64,000 nucleotides of DNA from Arcicella rosea (GCF_014204325.1 NZ_JACHKT010000003.1:124001-188000), one strand, 5' to 3'; positions 1-9,170 are shown, counted from the stretch's first letter. Program-made: numbers and translations. The notes: a model not told the origin generated them from the sequence alone.

Positions 1-1075
1 CCTCAGCTAAAAGCCACATTGAGAAATCATCTGAATCTTTGATAGTAGTAGTTCCGTCTGATTTTCCGAAATAATAACTTACATCTGGGAAAGCATAGAA
101 TGCTCCGTCTGGCATATTTACTTTGAAACCTTCGATTTCACGTAAAAGTCCAACTACTAAATCACGGCGACGAAGATACGCTTCTTTCATTTTGTAAGCT
201 TCATCCAAAGGGCCGTTGAAAGCAACTGTTGCCGCTTTCTGAGCGATTGAATTCGTTCCAGAAGTTACTTGTCCTTGTAATTTTTCAACACCGTCAGCAA
301 TCCATTTTGCCGCAGCGATGAACCCAATTCTCCAACCAGTCATTGCATGACCTTTCGCAACACCGTTTACTGTAATTACTTGGTCTTTGATTTCAGGAAT
401 TGAACCGATAGAGAAATGTCCAGCTTCAGTAAAGTTGATGTATTCGTAAATTTCATCAGCCATTACAAAAATATTTGGATGTTTCGCTACGATAGCTCCG
501 ATTGCTCTTAATTCAGCTTCAGTATAAACAGAACCAGTAGGATTGTTTGGCGAAGCAAACATTACTAATTTCGTTTTTGGAGTGATTGCCGCTTCAAATT
601 GTTCAGGCGTTACTTTGAAATTATTATCAAAAGCACCATCAACAATTACAGAAGTACCTTCTGCCAATTTCACCATTTCAGAATATGAAACCCAGTAAGG
701 AGCAAAAATGATTACTTCTTCACCCGGATTTACCAAAGTAGAAATCACATTAGCTAAAGAATGTTTCGCACCTGTTGAAACAACGATATTTTCAGGATTC
801 CACTCAATATTATTATCACGCTTAAGCTTATCAGCAATTGCTTTGCGAAGGTCAGGATAACCAGCTACTGGCGAATAACCATGAAAACCATCATCAATGG
901 CTTTTTTAGCGGCATCGCAAATATGCTTTGGGGTTTTGAAATCTGGTTCACCTACTGAAAGGCTGATTACTTTGTGTCCCAGAGCGGCAAGTTCACGGGC
1001 TTTTTTTGTCATCCCGAGCGTTGCTGACTCTTCCAGTGCATTGATGCGGTCTGCGAGCGATACTATTGAACTCAT
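1..1075 (-). CDS. PLP-dependent aminotransferase, class I (aspartate aminotransferase type), 3' end off window
   Basis: This enzyme probably transfers the amino group between aspartate and 2-oxoglutarate in the cytoplasm using pyridoxal phosphate. The minus-strand frame runs about 358 codons from an ATG at 1075 and is open to the window edge, so the C-terminal tenth or so is missing. Family marks seen: SVGEPDF near residue 41, SPNNPTG in the middle, DEIYEYI, and AKGHAMTGWRIGF, whose Lys (about residue 240) is the expected Schiff-base lysine. The usual Ser before that Lys is Ala here. A good promoter lies upstream at 1150-1157. Substrate specificity inside the class I family cannot be settled by reading, so aromatic or branched-chain substrates remain possible. 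Confidence 0.9.
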   Translation of the reverse strand, partial: MSSIVSLADRINALEESATLGMTKKARELAALGHKVISLSVGEPDFKTPKHICDAAKKAIDDGFHGYSPVAGYPDLRKAIADKLKRDNNIEWNPENIVVSTGAKHSLANVISTLVNPGEEVIIFAPYWVSYSEMVKLAEGTSVIVDGAFDNNFKVTPEQFEAAITPKTKLVMFASPNNPTGSVYTEAELRAIGAIVAKHPNIFVMADEIYEYINFTEAGHFSIGSIPEIKDQVITVNGVAKGHAMTGWRIGFIAAAKWIADGVEKLQGQVTSGTNSIAQKAATVAFNGPLDEAYKMKEAYLRRRDLVVGLLREIEGFKVNMPDGAFYAFPDVSYYFGKSDGTTTIKDSDDFSMWLLAE

Positions 1076-1149
1076 TTTTGCTAGAATTTATTTATGGAAA
1101 TTGGAAAGTTGGATTTTATGGCTTTCCACTAAGAAAAAATTAAATCCCA

Positions 1150-1180
1150 CAAAGTTAGATGAGTATTATGGGATGCGAAA
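1150..1180 (-). promoter_or_regulatory. Promoter of the aminotransferase gene
   Basis: On the minus strand 1157-1150 reads TAACTTTG, an exact match to the Bacteroidota -7 consensus TAnnTTTG. A TTTC lies 19 nt upstream, close to the -33 TTTG. Transcription would start near 1144, giving a leader of about 70 nt. Confidence 0.5.
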
Positions 1181-1358
1181 GAAAAAATAGAATTTATTGA
1201 GTATTTCTATCTCTATTTTGTGAATCAGGAATGAAATACTTGTACTTTTTCTTTTACATAAGTTGTAAATTTTCAAAAAAGCCTCTTGAAAATTATGATA
1301 CTAGGAAATTAAAGTTGGATTTTCATTTATCTTTACTGGCAACATAACTCTTTCATAA

Positions 1359-2654
1359 ATGTACTTTCTAATAATATCAATTTTTATAATAGGCTATTTA
1401 GCTATTGCTTTTGAACATCCAATAAAAATTAATAAAACGGCTACGGCTTTATTAACAGGTGTTTTGTGCTGGACTACTTACGTTGTTTTTTCTGAAGAGA
1501 AAGAAACTGTAATTCAAGAACTTTCACATCATTTAGGTTCAGTTTCTGAAATACTTTTCTTTCTATTAGGAGCAATGACGATTGTGGAATTGGTGGATGC
1601 ACATCAAGGTTTTAAACTCATTACCGACCGAATTACCAGTAAAAATAAAGTTACTTTACTCTGGATTGTAGCTTTTATTACTTTCTTTTTGTCTGCGGTT
1701 TTAGATAACCTCACTACGGCAATTGTGATGGTTTCGGTAATTCGGAAATTGATAAAAGATTCAGAATCTCGAAAACTCTTTGCTGGGATTGTAATTATTG
1801 CTGCCAATGCTGGTGGTGCTTGGTCGCCGATAGGAGATGTGACGACTACAATGCTTTGGATTGGTGGACAAATTACGCCTGTAAACATTATGAAAATGTT
1901 ACTCATTCCAAGTTTGATTTCTTTGATTATTCCATTGATTTATATGACGTATAAAATAAAGGGTTCTGTTAAAAAGCCAAAAGAGGAGGGAAGCGACGCT
2001 TCTTTGGATGTGAGCCAAATAGCTATTCAAGCTCAGAATTCTGTCATTATGCTTTTTACTGGAATCGGTACTTTATTGTTTGTTCCAATTTTTAAAACTG
2101 TTACGCACTTGCCACCTTACATGGGAATTTTATTGGGTTTAAGCGTCGTTTGGATTGTTTCAGAAATACTTCATTCTGGAAAAGATGAGGAAGAAAAGAA
2201 ACCTTTTACGGTTGCTCATGCTTTGAGTAAAATTGATACTTCAAGTATTTTATTTTTCTTGGGAATTTTAATTGCTATTGCGGCTTTAGAATCTACGCAC
2301 TTACTGTCGGATTTAGCGGTTTGGATGGATAAAGCTATTGGAAATCAAGATGTTATTGTAGTCGTGATTGGCTTGGCTTCGGCGGTGATTGACAATGTGC
2401 CTTTGGTGGCGGCTTCGATGGGAATGTATGATTTGGCTTCTTTCCCGACCGATTCAAAAATTTGGGAATTTATGGCATACTGTGCTGGAACAGGCGGAAG
2501 TGTATTAATCATCGGTTCGGCTGCTGGCGTTGCGGTGATGGGAATGGAGAAAATAGATTTTATTTGGTATATGCGAAAAATCAGTTTTACGGCTTTATTG
2601 GGCTATTTCGCTGGTGTAGCGGCTTATTTAGTGATTTTTGCTTTGTTACATTAA
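1359..2654 (+). CDS. nhaD: NhaD-type Na+/H+ antiporter
   Basis: This is a 431-residue integral inner-membrane protein that would exchange Na+ (or Li+) for H+ in pH and salt homeostasis. About a dozen hydrophobic segments fill the whole protein. Typical of the NhaD branch of the ion-transporter superfamily are the early EHPIKINKTATALL stretch, the SAVLDNLTTAIVM segment near residue 115 and its second-half counterpart SAVIDNVPLVAASMGMYD, which form the inverted pair of discontinuous helices, and GGAWSPIGDVTTTM. The length fits the family. It is monocistronic, followed by a hairpin terminator at 2667-2692, and convergent with the next gene. Confidence 0.9.
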   Translation: MYFLIISIFIIGYLAIAFEHPIKINKTATALLTGVLCWTTYVVFSEEKETVIQELSHHLGSVSEILFFLLGAMTIVELVDAHQGFKLITDRITSKNKVTLLWIVAFITFFLSAVLDNLTTAIVMVSVIRKLIKDSESRKLFAGIVIIAANAGGAWSPIGDVTTTMLWIGGQITPVNIMKMLLIPSLISLIIPLIYMTYKIKGSVKKPKEEGSDASLDVSQIAIQAQNSVIMLFTGIGTLLFVPIFKTVTHLPPYMGILLGLSVVWIVSEILHSGKDEEEKKPFTVAHALSKIDTSSILFFLGILIAIAALESTHLLSDLAVWMDKAIGNQDVIVVVIGLASAVIDNVPLVAASMGMYDLASFPTDSKIWEFMAYCAGTGGSVLIIGSAAGVAVMGMEKIDFIWYMRKISFTALLGYFAGVAAYLVIFALLH

Positions 2655-2666
2655 AAATTCAAAATA

Positions 2667-2699
2667 GAAGCCCAACAAATTTGTTGGGCTTCTCTTTTG
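2667..2699. terminator. Bidirectional terminator between nhaD and the TlpA-like gene
   Basis: A perfect 26-base palindrome (GAAGCCCAACAAA and its complement) is followed by a T-rich run on the plus strand and lies between two convergent genes. Confidence 0.75.
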
Positions 2700-2796
2700 A
2701 AGAAATTAGTACTTAGTGTTCTTTAATTAATATCTCTATTTGTCGTAAATAACGGATAATTAGAAAGTCTAATCACCAATCACTATTTACTAATCT

Positions 2797-4014
2797 CTAC
2801 TCCTTAATCAATTCATCAATTTTACTTTCAAATTCGTGAACCCAGTCTGTGTAATATTTACCAGTACCTGGCCCTGAAAATCCTGCGTGTGTCAAACGAA
2901 TTTCACCTTTTTTATCTAATACAATTGTTGTTGGAAAACCAATTACTTGATTCAAAGAAGGCAAACTTTTTGAAGCACTTTCTGAACTGTTTGTCCCAGC
3001 ATTGAGTAACTGATAATCAATGCCAAAACGTTTACGAAGTAAATCCATTTTCTGTTTAAAGAATGTTGGTTCTGTTGATTTTTCATAGGCTAAACCAATT
3101 ACTTCAAATCCACGAGCTTTATTTTTTTTGTAAAAAGGTACTAAGTAATTCGTTTCGTCCATACAGTTCGGACACCAAGAACCTAAAATTTGAACCACAA
3201 CTACTTTTCCTTTGTAAGCATCATCCGAAAGAGAAATTTTTTCACCTTTTTCATTCAAAAATGAAAAATCAAAACGCTCATAACCTTCTTTTAAGTGAGT
3301 GATTTTACCTAAATCTGGCAAGCTTGCATTCTCATCACGTGTAGCTTCAAACATTCTAAACCCTTTGATTCCGCCATAAAATTTCCCTGAGATTTTATCG
3401 CCTTCTACTTTAGCTTTCAACAAAAATGCGTGCGAACCATCGAAAGTAGAAAGAAATAAACTATCACCAACAATATTTCCGTCCATGTAGCGATAATCAC
3501 CCGTCGTAGTTAAGAACGAACCCGTTACAACCGTTCCTTTTTGTTGAAAAGTACCAACGGCAAAACTGGCTTTTTGAGTTTCGGCATTGATAAAATTCAC
3601 CGACCATTTGCCAGAAGTATTGCCTAAAATCGACATTTTATTGGTTCTGAATCTGAACGGATAACCTAAAGTAGCTTGAAAAGGCGATTGAGCGAAAGAA
3701 GTACGACCTTTGTTTTTACGATAAAAACCAACTAAAGTCTGAGCATTTTTCTTCGCTACAATTTCAGCATCGAATATGGCAATCGGAATAATCAAGGAAT
3801 CTCCTGATAAAGTAGCTTCGTCAGTTTTGAATCTTTCAGAAGCATTCAGCACAAAAACATCAAACTTATTCTTGTTTTTGGTAGGTTTTATTTCAAGTCC
3901 AAAAGGTAAATCACCGCCATCGGTTTGAACAGTTGCTCGCCAACGAGTAGGCACTTGAGCATCCACATTTTGCCAAACCAAAGTGAATAAAAGTAATATG
4001 AGTATTTTTTTCAT
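2797..4014 (-). CDS. Secreted TlpA/AhpC-TSA family thioredoxin-like protein
   Basis: A 405-residue exported thiol protein that probably acts in the periplasm as a disulfide reductase. It has a signal peptide (MKKILILLLFTLVWQNVDA). Residues about 20-245 form a beta-rich N-terminal region of the kind found in Bacteroidota TlpA-like proteins. The C-terminal 150 residues are a thioredoxin fold with the active site GSWCPNCMDE and the cis-proline segment GFPTTIVLDKKG. The sequence around the active site is the TlpA/ResA type rather than a peroxiredoxin. It stands alone; upstream lies a low-complexity AT-rich spacer with inverted words (4020-4150). The partner protein is unknown. Confidence 0.85.
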   Translation of the reverse strand: MKKILILLLFTLVWQNVDAQVPTRWRATVQTDGGDLPFGLEIKPTKNKNKFDVFVLNASERFKTDEATLSGDSLIIPIAIFDAEIVAKKNAQTLVGFYRKNKGRTSFAQSPFQATLGYPFRFRTNKMSILGNTSGKWSVNFINAETQKASFAVGTFQQKGTVVTGSFLTTTGDYRYMDGNIVGDSLFLSTFDGSHAFLLKAKVEGDKISGKFYGGIKGFRMFEATRDENASLPDLGKITHLKEGYERFDFSFLNEKGEKISLSDDAYKGKVVVVQILGSWCPNCMDETNYLVPFYKKNKARGFEVIGLAYEKSTEPTFFKQKMDLLRKRFGIDYQLLNAGTNSSESASKSLPSLNQVIGFPTTIVLDKKGEIRLTHAGFSGPGTGKYYTDWVHEFESKIDELIKE

Positions 4015-4019
4015 GTTGA

Positions 4020-4150
4020 TAAAGAAAGAATTTGAAAATTTGAAGATGTGTTAATTTGAAAATGTGGCAAATCACTTAATTTTTTAACAAAAAACTCTCA
4101 AGTATTTGTTCCATTGGTTAATCTATTTCCAAATTTTCAAATCTTCAAAT
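4020..4150. repeat. Low-complexity intergenic spacer with inverted words
   Basis: Between the TlpA-like gene and the methyltransferase gene, the words AATTTGAAAATTTGAAGA on one side and CAAATTTTCAAATCTTCAAATT on the other can pair. The same architecture, made from different words, recurs at 33027-33100, 34497-34838, 35232-35431 and 39631-40212. Confidence 0.5.
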
Positions 4151-4156
4151 TAAAGA

Positions 4157-5398
4157 TTACTTCTTCTGTAAACAAGCCATATAAAAGCCATCGTAGCCTT
4201 CTTTTGCAGTAGAAGTACGTCGTTCGCCCAGAAATTCCCACTGTTCGCCAAACTCAGCCATGAAGCGTTTGATATGATTTTCGCTTTCAGAAGGTAAAAG
4301 ACTACAAGTAGCAAAAACCATTTTTCCACCTGATTTTAACATAGCTGAATACTCTGTAAGAATATTCCATTGAGTAACTTTTAAGTTATCAATAAACTCA
4401 GGCGTAAGTTTCCATTTTGAATCTGGATTTCTTCGAATTACGCCTAAACCCGAACACGGAACGTCCAATAATAATCTATCGGCACTGGCTTCGTATTTTT
4501 TCAATACTTTTGGGTCGATAAGTTTTACTTCGATGTTATCAACGCCATTTCTTTTGGCTCTTTTCATCAATTCTACCAATTTATATTCTTCAATATCCAT
4601 TGATACAATTTTGCCTTTGTTTTCCATCAAAGCCGCCAAATGCAAAGATTTTCCACCTGCACCCGCACAAGCGTCAATCACTCTCATGCCTGGTTGAACA
4701 TCCAAAAAAGGAGCAATTAATTGCGAACCAGCATCTTGTACTTCAAAAAAACCTTGTCTGAAATAATCAGTTCTGAAAATACTCTGACGCTGTTTTAATA
4801 CCAAAGCATCAGGCAAACCTTCTGGAACGATGGTTTCTATCTCAATGGCATCCAATAAATCTTGTAATTTATCTTGATTCGTTTTTAAAGTATTGGCTCT
4901 TAAAACGACTGGAGCTTGTTCGTTCATCGCCATAATTTCTTCGCCCCATTTTTCTTCACCTAATTCGGCTACACATAATTGGTCGAGCCAATCTGGAACA
5001 GATTCACGTACCTTGCGAATCAACATTCCTTCTTCAAAGCGGTCTAAAATCTTAGCAGCTTGAATGTGCGAAAATTCATCCCATTTGGGTAATAAATCAA
5101 TATTGTCGGCATTTGGATAAAGTCGTTTTTTGATAATCAACCACGAACCCACAATTTGCCAGAAGTACGGAGCTTTTAATTTGTCTTCGTAAAGGTTGTT
5201 CGAGAAAAGAATCAATCGCCAGTAGCGAACAATTTCATAAGTAGTTTCTGCAATAAAGGCACGGTCACGGCTTCCCCATTGTTTGTTCGATTTCAAAGTT
5301 TGCTCGATTACTTTATCGGCTTGGCGAGGATTTTTTACGAAAAATATTTCTTGCAGAGCCTTTACGGTTGCTATCACTAATGGACGATGAAGACGCAT
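4157..5398 (-). CDS. rsmB: RsmB/NOP-family 16S rRNA (cytosine-C5) methyltransferase
   Basis: A 413-residue SAM-dependent enzyme expected to make m5C in 16S rRNA, probably at the position matching E. coli C967. Residues 1 to about 130 resemble the NusB-like RNA-binding domain of RsmB. The catalytic domain shows the SAM motif DACAGAGGKSLHLAAL, motif IV LLDVPCSGLGVIRRNPDSKW with one catalytic Cys, and motif VI FATCSLLPSESE with the second Cys. Both cysteines needed for m5C chemistry are present. The length is close to E. coli RsmB (429). The exact target base is inferred from the N-terminal domain only; another member of the family is possible. Confidence 0.85.
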   Translation of the reverse strand: MRLHRPLVIATVKALQEIFFVKNPRQADKVIEQTLKSNKQWGSRDRAFIAETTYEIVRYWRLILFSNNLYEDKLKAPYFWQIVGSWLIIKKRLYPNADNIDLLPKWDEFSHIQAAKILDRFEEGMLIRKVRESVPDWLDQLCVAELGEEKWGEEIMAMNEQAPVVLRANTLKTNQDKLQDLLDAIEIETIVPEGLPDALVLKQRQSIFRTDYFRQGFFEVQDAGSQLIAPFLDVQPGMRVIDACAGAGGKSLHLAALMENKGKIVSMDIEEYKLVELMKRAKRNGVDNIEVKLIDPKVLKKYEASADRLLLDVPCSGLGVIRRNPDSKWKLTPEFIDNLKVTQWNILTEYSAMLKSGGKMVFATCSLLPSESENHIKRFMAEFGEQWEFLGERRTSTAKEGYDGFYMACLQKK

Positions 5399-5556
5399 TC
5401 TAATCTTGGATTTTCAAATTTTGAATAAATACTAATAAATACAAAGTTCCGAAAATTTGTTGAGACTTACTCTTTTTTGTGGCATTGGCTCGTAGAATTT
5501 GGCATTTTGAAAATATTTAATGATATTTTGAAAAATAATTTAATAATTTTTCAACG

Positions 5557-5604
5557 ATGAAACAAAAGTATGCTGTTGGACGTTTTAAGATTATATCACA
5601 ATAA
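5557..5604 (+). CDS. Possible micro-ORF (15 residues) in front of an orphan terminator
   Basis: ATG at 5557 opens a 15-codon frame (MKQKYAVGRFKIISQ) that ends 3 nt before a strong hairpin terminator. No larger gene on the plus strand explains the terminator. It may be a small peptide or simply part of a small RNA. No clear promoter was found. Confidence 0.25.
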   Translation: MKQKYAVGRFKIISQ

Positions 5605-5640
5605 AACAAAAAAGCCCTGCTTATCAGCAAGGCTTTTTTT
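5605..5640. terminator. Orphan rho-independent terminator
   Basis: The hairpin AAAAAGCCCTGC, loop TTAT, then CAGCAAGGCTTTTTTT lies about 210 bases upstream of the methyltransferase start and 170 upstream of the lipoprotein gene. It has T runs on both strands. No annotated transcript ends here apart from the possible micro-ORF at 5557. Confidence 0.7.
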
Positions 5641-5811
5641 ATGCTTTTTTGATAGTAAGCAAATCCAATATATTTGATTAATTACCTAATTCTGAGAATA
5701 CCATTCTATACTATTTAGAAGTAATACTTGAAGGTATTATGGGGTATTCGAATGCCAACAATAATCTATGCACTCGGAAAATTATTCGTTCAATTATAAC
5801 TAAACTAAGCC

Positions 5812-6177
5812 ATGAAATTTAAAGGGGTAATAATATTGAGCTTATTGATATTGTTTTTTGGGGGATGCTCAAAACAAGAAACGATAGATAGAAGTGTATG
5901 TGGGGTTGTCAATCCTACTGCTGACCTTCCTTGGTTAAAAGAGTTTACCGAGAAAATGCAACAAGGTGATTATGGAGATTGTAGCAGATGTGTAATGTAT
6001 TTAGAAAGCTATAATTCAAAAGATGTTCTTATTGTAGAAAACTTTCCAGATAATTGTGTTTTGTGCCAAATGAGAGAATGTGATGGAAGTTATTTGAAAT
6101 TCAATAATTTTGATGAAAATCAAAATTTCATAAATAGTTTGAAGAAGGATATGATTATTTGGAAATACAAGCAGTAA
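5812..6177 (+). CDS. Small cysteine-rich lipoprotein, function unknown
   Basis: A 121-residue protein with a lipoprotein signal (hydrophobic stretch ending LFFGGC, acylated Cys about residue 19). The mature part has six more cysteines (in VCGVVNP, DCSRCVMYL and DNCVLCQMREC), which could form disulfides or bind a ligand. The stretch starting CGVVNPTADLPWLKE resembles a short motif I associate with small Bacteroidota lipoproteins of unknown role. It is monocistronic, with a long hairpin after the stop. I do not recognise a function. Confidence 0.7.
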   Translation: MKFKGVIILSLLILFFGGCSKQETIDRSVCGVVNPTADLPWLKEFTEKMQQGDYGDCSRCVMYLESYNSKDVLIVENFPDNCVLCQMRECDGSYLKFNNFDENQNFINSLKKDMIIWKYKQ

Positions 6178-6184
6178 AAATATG

Positions 6185-6240
6185 TTCAAATCCTGTTAGT
6201 ATCAACTTACAATACTAATTCTGAACTAACAGGATTTGAA
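6185..6240. terminator. Long inverted repeat between convergent genes
   Basis: A perfect 15-bp stem (TTCAAATCCTGTTAG at 6185-6199 and its complement at 6226-6240) with a 26-nt loop lies between the lipoprotein gene and cysM. No long T run follows, so it may terminate in both directions weakly or stabilise mRNA ends. Confidence 0.55.
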
Positions 6241-6261
6241 TGACTTTACGGGTTTATTATA

Positions 6262-7146
6262 TCAATTACCAAATAAATCACTTGAAAGGTAACGATCACC
6301 ACGGTCGCAGATTATACAAACGATAATGCCCGATTCTAATTCCTGAGCCAAACGCACCGCTGCCGAAGCCGCACCACCGCTACTCATTCCACCAAAAACG
6401 CCTTCTACTTTGGCTAAAGTATTTGCCATTTCACGAGCTTCTTTTTCTGAAATATCCATAATTCTATCTACTCTTGAAGCATCAAAAATTTTGGGTAAAT
6501 ATTCTTGTTCCCAACGACGAATGCCCGGAATTTTAGAGCCTTCAGTAGGTTGGCAACCTACAATTTGAATGTTTGGATTTACTTCTTTCAAAAATTTAGA
6601 AGTACCCATAATCGTACCAGTAGTTCCCATCGAGCTAACAAAATGCGTTACTTTATGGTCGGTATCTCTCCAAATTTCAGGGCCAGTAGAATGATAATGA
6701 GCCATGTAATTATCGGGGTTCGAGAATTGGTCTAACATGAAGAAACCACCTTCTTTTACTTTCGCTTCTGCATAATCTCTTGAACCTTCAATGCCAACGC
6801 TGGCAGGAGTAAGGGTTACGGTTGCACCGAAGGCCTCCATTGTCAATACTCTTTCACGAGTAGAGTTTTCGGGCATTACTAATTCAATATCAAGTCCGTA
6901 CAAACGAGCAATCATCGCTAAAGCAATACCTGTATTACCAGAAGTTGCTTCGATGAGTTTCATGCCAGGTTGTATTTCTCCACGTTCTACCGCCCCACGA
7001 ATCATTCCGTAAGCTGCACGGTCTTTTACCGAACCACCCGGATTGTGTCCTTCTAATTTTCCGTAAATTTTTACATTCGGATTCGGGTTGATTCTATTTA
7101 ATTCAACAATTGGCGTATTGCCAACTAAGTCTAAGAGTGTTGCCAT
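6262..7146 (-). CDS. cysM: Cysteine synthase B (O-acetylserine sulfhydrylase)
   Basis: This cytoplasmic PLP enzyme converts O-acetylserine and sulfide (or thiosulfate) to cysteine. It has 294 residues. NPGGSVKDRAA carries the PLP lysine at about residue 42; EATSGNTGIALAM is the substrate loop; SSMGTTGTIMG binds the cofactor phosphate; GVFGGMSSGGAA is present near the C-terminus. The short length and the sequence after the PLP lysine favour CysM over CysK. It lies 9 bases downstream of the serine acetyltransferase gene in the same direction, so the two almost certainly form one operon that makes cysteine from serine. Confidence 0.93.
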   Translation of the reverse strand: MATLLDLVGNTPIVELNRINPNPNVKIYGKLEGHNPGGSVKDRAAYGMIRGAVERGEIQPGMKLIEATSGNTGIALAMIARLYGLDIELVMPENSTRERVLTMEAFGATVTLTPASVGIEGSRDYAEAKVKEGGFFMLDQFSNPDNYMAHYHSTGPEIWRDTDHKVTHFVSSMGTTGTIMGTSKFLKEVNPNIQIVGCQPTEGSKIPGIRRWEQEYLPKIFDASRVDRIMDISEKEAREMANTLAKVEGVFGGMSSGGAASAAVRLAQELESGIIVCIICDRGDRYLSSDLFGN

Positions 7147-7155
7147 TCAATTATA

Positions 7156-7965
7156 TTACTGCAATATTTTTACCTGTTCTTGGTGATATATTTTTGTGAA
7201 AGAAGGAATGCTACGAGTGAGCCAAACATTTCCTCCAATAATAGAGTTTGCTCCAACTACTGTTTCTCCGCCCAAAATCGTTGCTCCTGCATAAATTACT
7301 ACATGGTCTTCAATTGTCGGATGACGTTTCTGCGAAGCCATTTCTTTACTTACTGATAATGCTCCGAGTGTAACACCTTGATATATTTTTACGTGTTTTC
7401 CGATATTGGTGGTTTCGCCAATTACGACGCCAGTACCGTGGTCAATCATAAAGTATTCGTCAATAAAAGCTCCCGGGTGAATATCAATTCCTGTTTTTGA
7501 ATGAGCATACTCCGTCAGGATTCTCGGAACGATTGGTACGTTCAGTGCTAACAAAGCATGAGCAAGTCTGTAAAAAGTGATAGCATAAAAGCCGGGATAG
7601 GCTCTAATTACTTCGTATTCACTTTGAGCGGCTGGGTCGCCCATCATGATTGCCTGAATATCAGTTAACAATATTCTATATACTTCAGGAAGTTTTTGAA
7701 TATAATCAGCTGCCAAAGTACGGGCATCTTCATCAAGATGCTGTTGCATGGAACGGAGTAATCGGGTAAGTCTTAATTGAATTTGGTCGAAAGCTTCTTG
7801 GAGTTCGTCAACACAGCCAAAGTGTCGTTGAGTTTGTTCGGGAAACAATGCCAGCGAAATGTCAGTGAACAATTCTTTAACCGTCGATGTGGCAGGAAAA
7901 GTATTGGGTTTTGAATGTTTTTGGCAAAGAGCCTCTAAAAAACTATTGGGCAACATTTGAGACAT
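7156..7965 (-). CDS. cysE: Serine O-acetyltransferase
   Basis: The enzyme acetylates serine with acetyl-CoA, the first step to cysteine. It has 269 residues: an alpha-helical N-terminal half (about 1-165) and a left-handed beta-helix acetyltransferase half containing DIHPGAFIDEYFMIDHGTGVVIGET, interrupted here in my reading only by normal hexapeptide spacing, with the catalytic His in DHGTGVVIG. This longer, helical-N-terminal form is the EpsC-like type common in Bacteroidota. It is the first gene of the cysE-cysM pair. No feedback site can be judged by eye. Confidence 0.92.
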   Translation of the reverse strand: MSQMLPNSFLEALCQKHSKPNTFPATSTVKELFTDISLALFPEQTQRHFGCVDELQEAFDQIQLRLTRLLRSMQQHLDEDARTLAADYIQKLPEVYRILLTDIQAIMMGDPAAQSEYEVIRAYPGFYAITFYRLAHALLALNVPIVPRILTEYAHSKTGIDIHPGAFIDEYFMIDHGTGVVIGETTNIGKHVKIYQGVTLGALSVSKEMASQKRHPTIEDHVVIYAGATILGGETVVGANSIIGGNVWLTRSIPSFTKIYHQEQVKILQ

Positions 7966-8163
7966 TGTTTATCAAATATGTTATTAGAAAACTGATAAGA
8001 TATTTGGCAAAGCATAAAATAAAACCTTATTGTTCTGCTTTATAGTTGAGACGATTAACCTGTGGTTAAGTAAATTTCACGCAATGATAACGATAAATGT
8101 ACTGAATTGATTCTGTTTTGGTGAAAAAATCGTTAATTACATGCCAATCTAAAATCCCAAATT

Positions 8164-9015
8164 ATGTTCCAGTCCAAAATTGTTTTATGGTTATTCAATC
8201 TTCAATTATTATTCTGTAGTTGTCATAAAGAAAGTAGCCAAAGTGATTTTTCGAAAGGACGACACTTCTATAAAGTAACAACAATCGGAAAATTGGCTTC
8301 AGAAGTAAATGAATGTTCTGGTTTGATAAAAAGTTCAAAAGACACTACTTTTTGGACGCATAATGATAGTGGAGGCAAATCTGAAATTTATGAAGTAGAT
8401 TTTCATGGAAAACTGCTATCGACTATCAGTTTTACTAATTTAAAAAATGAAGATTGGGAAGAAATTACTCGTGATAATAATGGAAATCTCTACATTGGCG
8501 ACATCGGAAATAATGACAATAAAAGGAGAAGTCTGATGATTTATAAAGTAAAAGAATCAGAACCAACACATGTTGAGAAAATCTCATTTCATTATGCTGA
8601 CCAAGAACGTTTTCCACCTGCCAAAGAAGATAAGAATTTTGATTGTGAAGCGTTTTTTGCACATGGCGATAGCTTATACTTGTTTTCTAAAAATAGAGGA
8701 AATAATTTGGTGAAAATGTATGCTGTGCCAAGTAAAGCTGGAAATTATGCCCTTTTGCCCAAAGGACAAGTATTGATTAATGCGATGGTGACAGGAGCGG
8801 CGATTAGTCCAGATGAGAAAACCTTTGCCTTGCTAACTTACGGAAAGGTAGTCTTTTTCGGAATAAAGAATCATCAAATAGACTTTAAGCATCCTAAAAA
8901 ATGTTATACTTTTGCTTTTAAGCAATCGGAAGCCATTACTTTTTTAACGAACAATACTTTATTGATTTCAAACGAGCAAGGCGAATTAGCAAAAATACAA
9001 ATTGAAAAAAAGTGA
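8164..9015 (+). CDS. Lipoprotein with SdiA-regulated/beta-propeller-like repeats
   Basis: A 283-residue exported protein with a short lipoprotein signal (LQLLFCSC). Its body shows blade-like repeats: ECSGLIKSSKDTTFWTHND, then IYEVDFHGKLLSTISF, NEDWEEITRDNNGNLYIGD and FDCEAFFAHGDSLYLFSK. The words DWEEI and LYIGDIGNN are typical of SdiA-regulated or esterase-like propeller proteins of the envelope. No catalytic residues are evident. It is a single gene between cysE (divergent) and the response regulator. The function is unknown; a structural or binding propeller is the best inference. Confidence 0.65.
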   Translation: MFQSKIVLWLFNLQLLFCSCHKESSQSDFSKGRHFYKVTTIGKLASEVNECSGLIKSSKDTTFWTHNDSGGKSEIYEVDFHGKLLSTISFTNLKNEDWEEITRDNNGNLYIGDIGNNDNKRRSLMIYKVKESEPTHVEKISFHYADQERFPPAKEDKNFDCEAFFAHGDSLYLFSKNRGNNLVKMYAVPSKAGNYALLPKGQVLINAMVTGAAISPDEKTFALLTYGKVVFFGIKNHQIDFKHPKKCYTFAFKQSEAITFLTNNTLLISNEQGELAKIQIEKK

Positions 9016-9162
9016 TAAATTTCTTATTATGCAGAACATTCATTTATCGTTATTAATAAATAACCAATTTTAATTTGCTGAAAGTTGATAAATGGCTTAT
9101 TTTTATCAATTCTGTAAAGATTAGCTGATTTAGATTTAACAATTCCGTAATATTGGGCTTAT

Positions 9163-9170
9163 TAATTTTG
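9163..9170 (+). promoter_or_regulatory. -7 element upstream of the response regulator
   Basis: TAATTTTG matches TAnnTTTG exactly, 75 bases before the ATG at 9245. No convincing -33 box is present at the right distance. Confidence 0.4.

Noticed and set aside
897-1190. Plus-strand ORF antisense to the aminotransferase start
   Set aside because: It lies mostly opposite a well-supported gene, with no domain and no promoter; a shadow frame.
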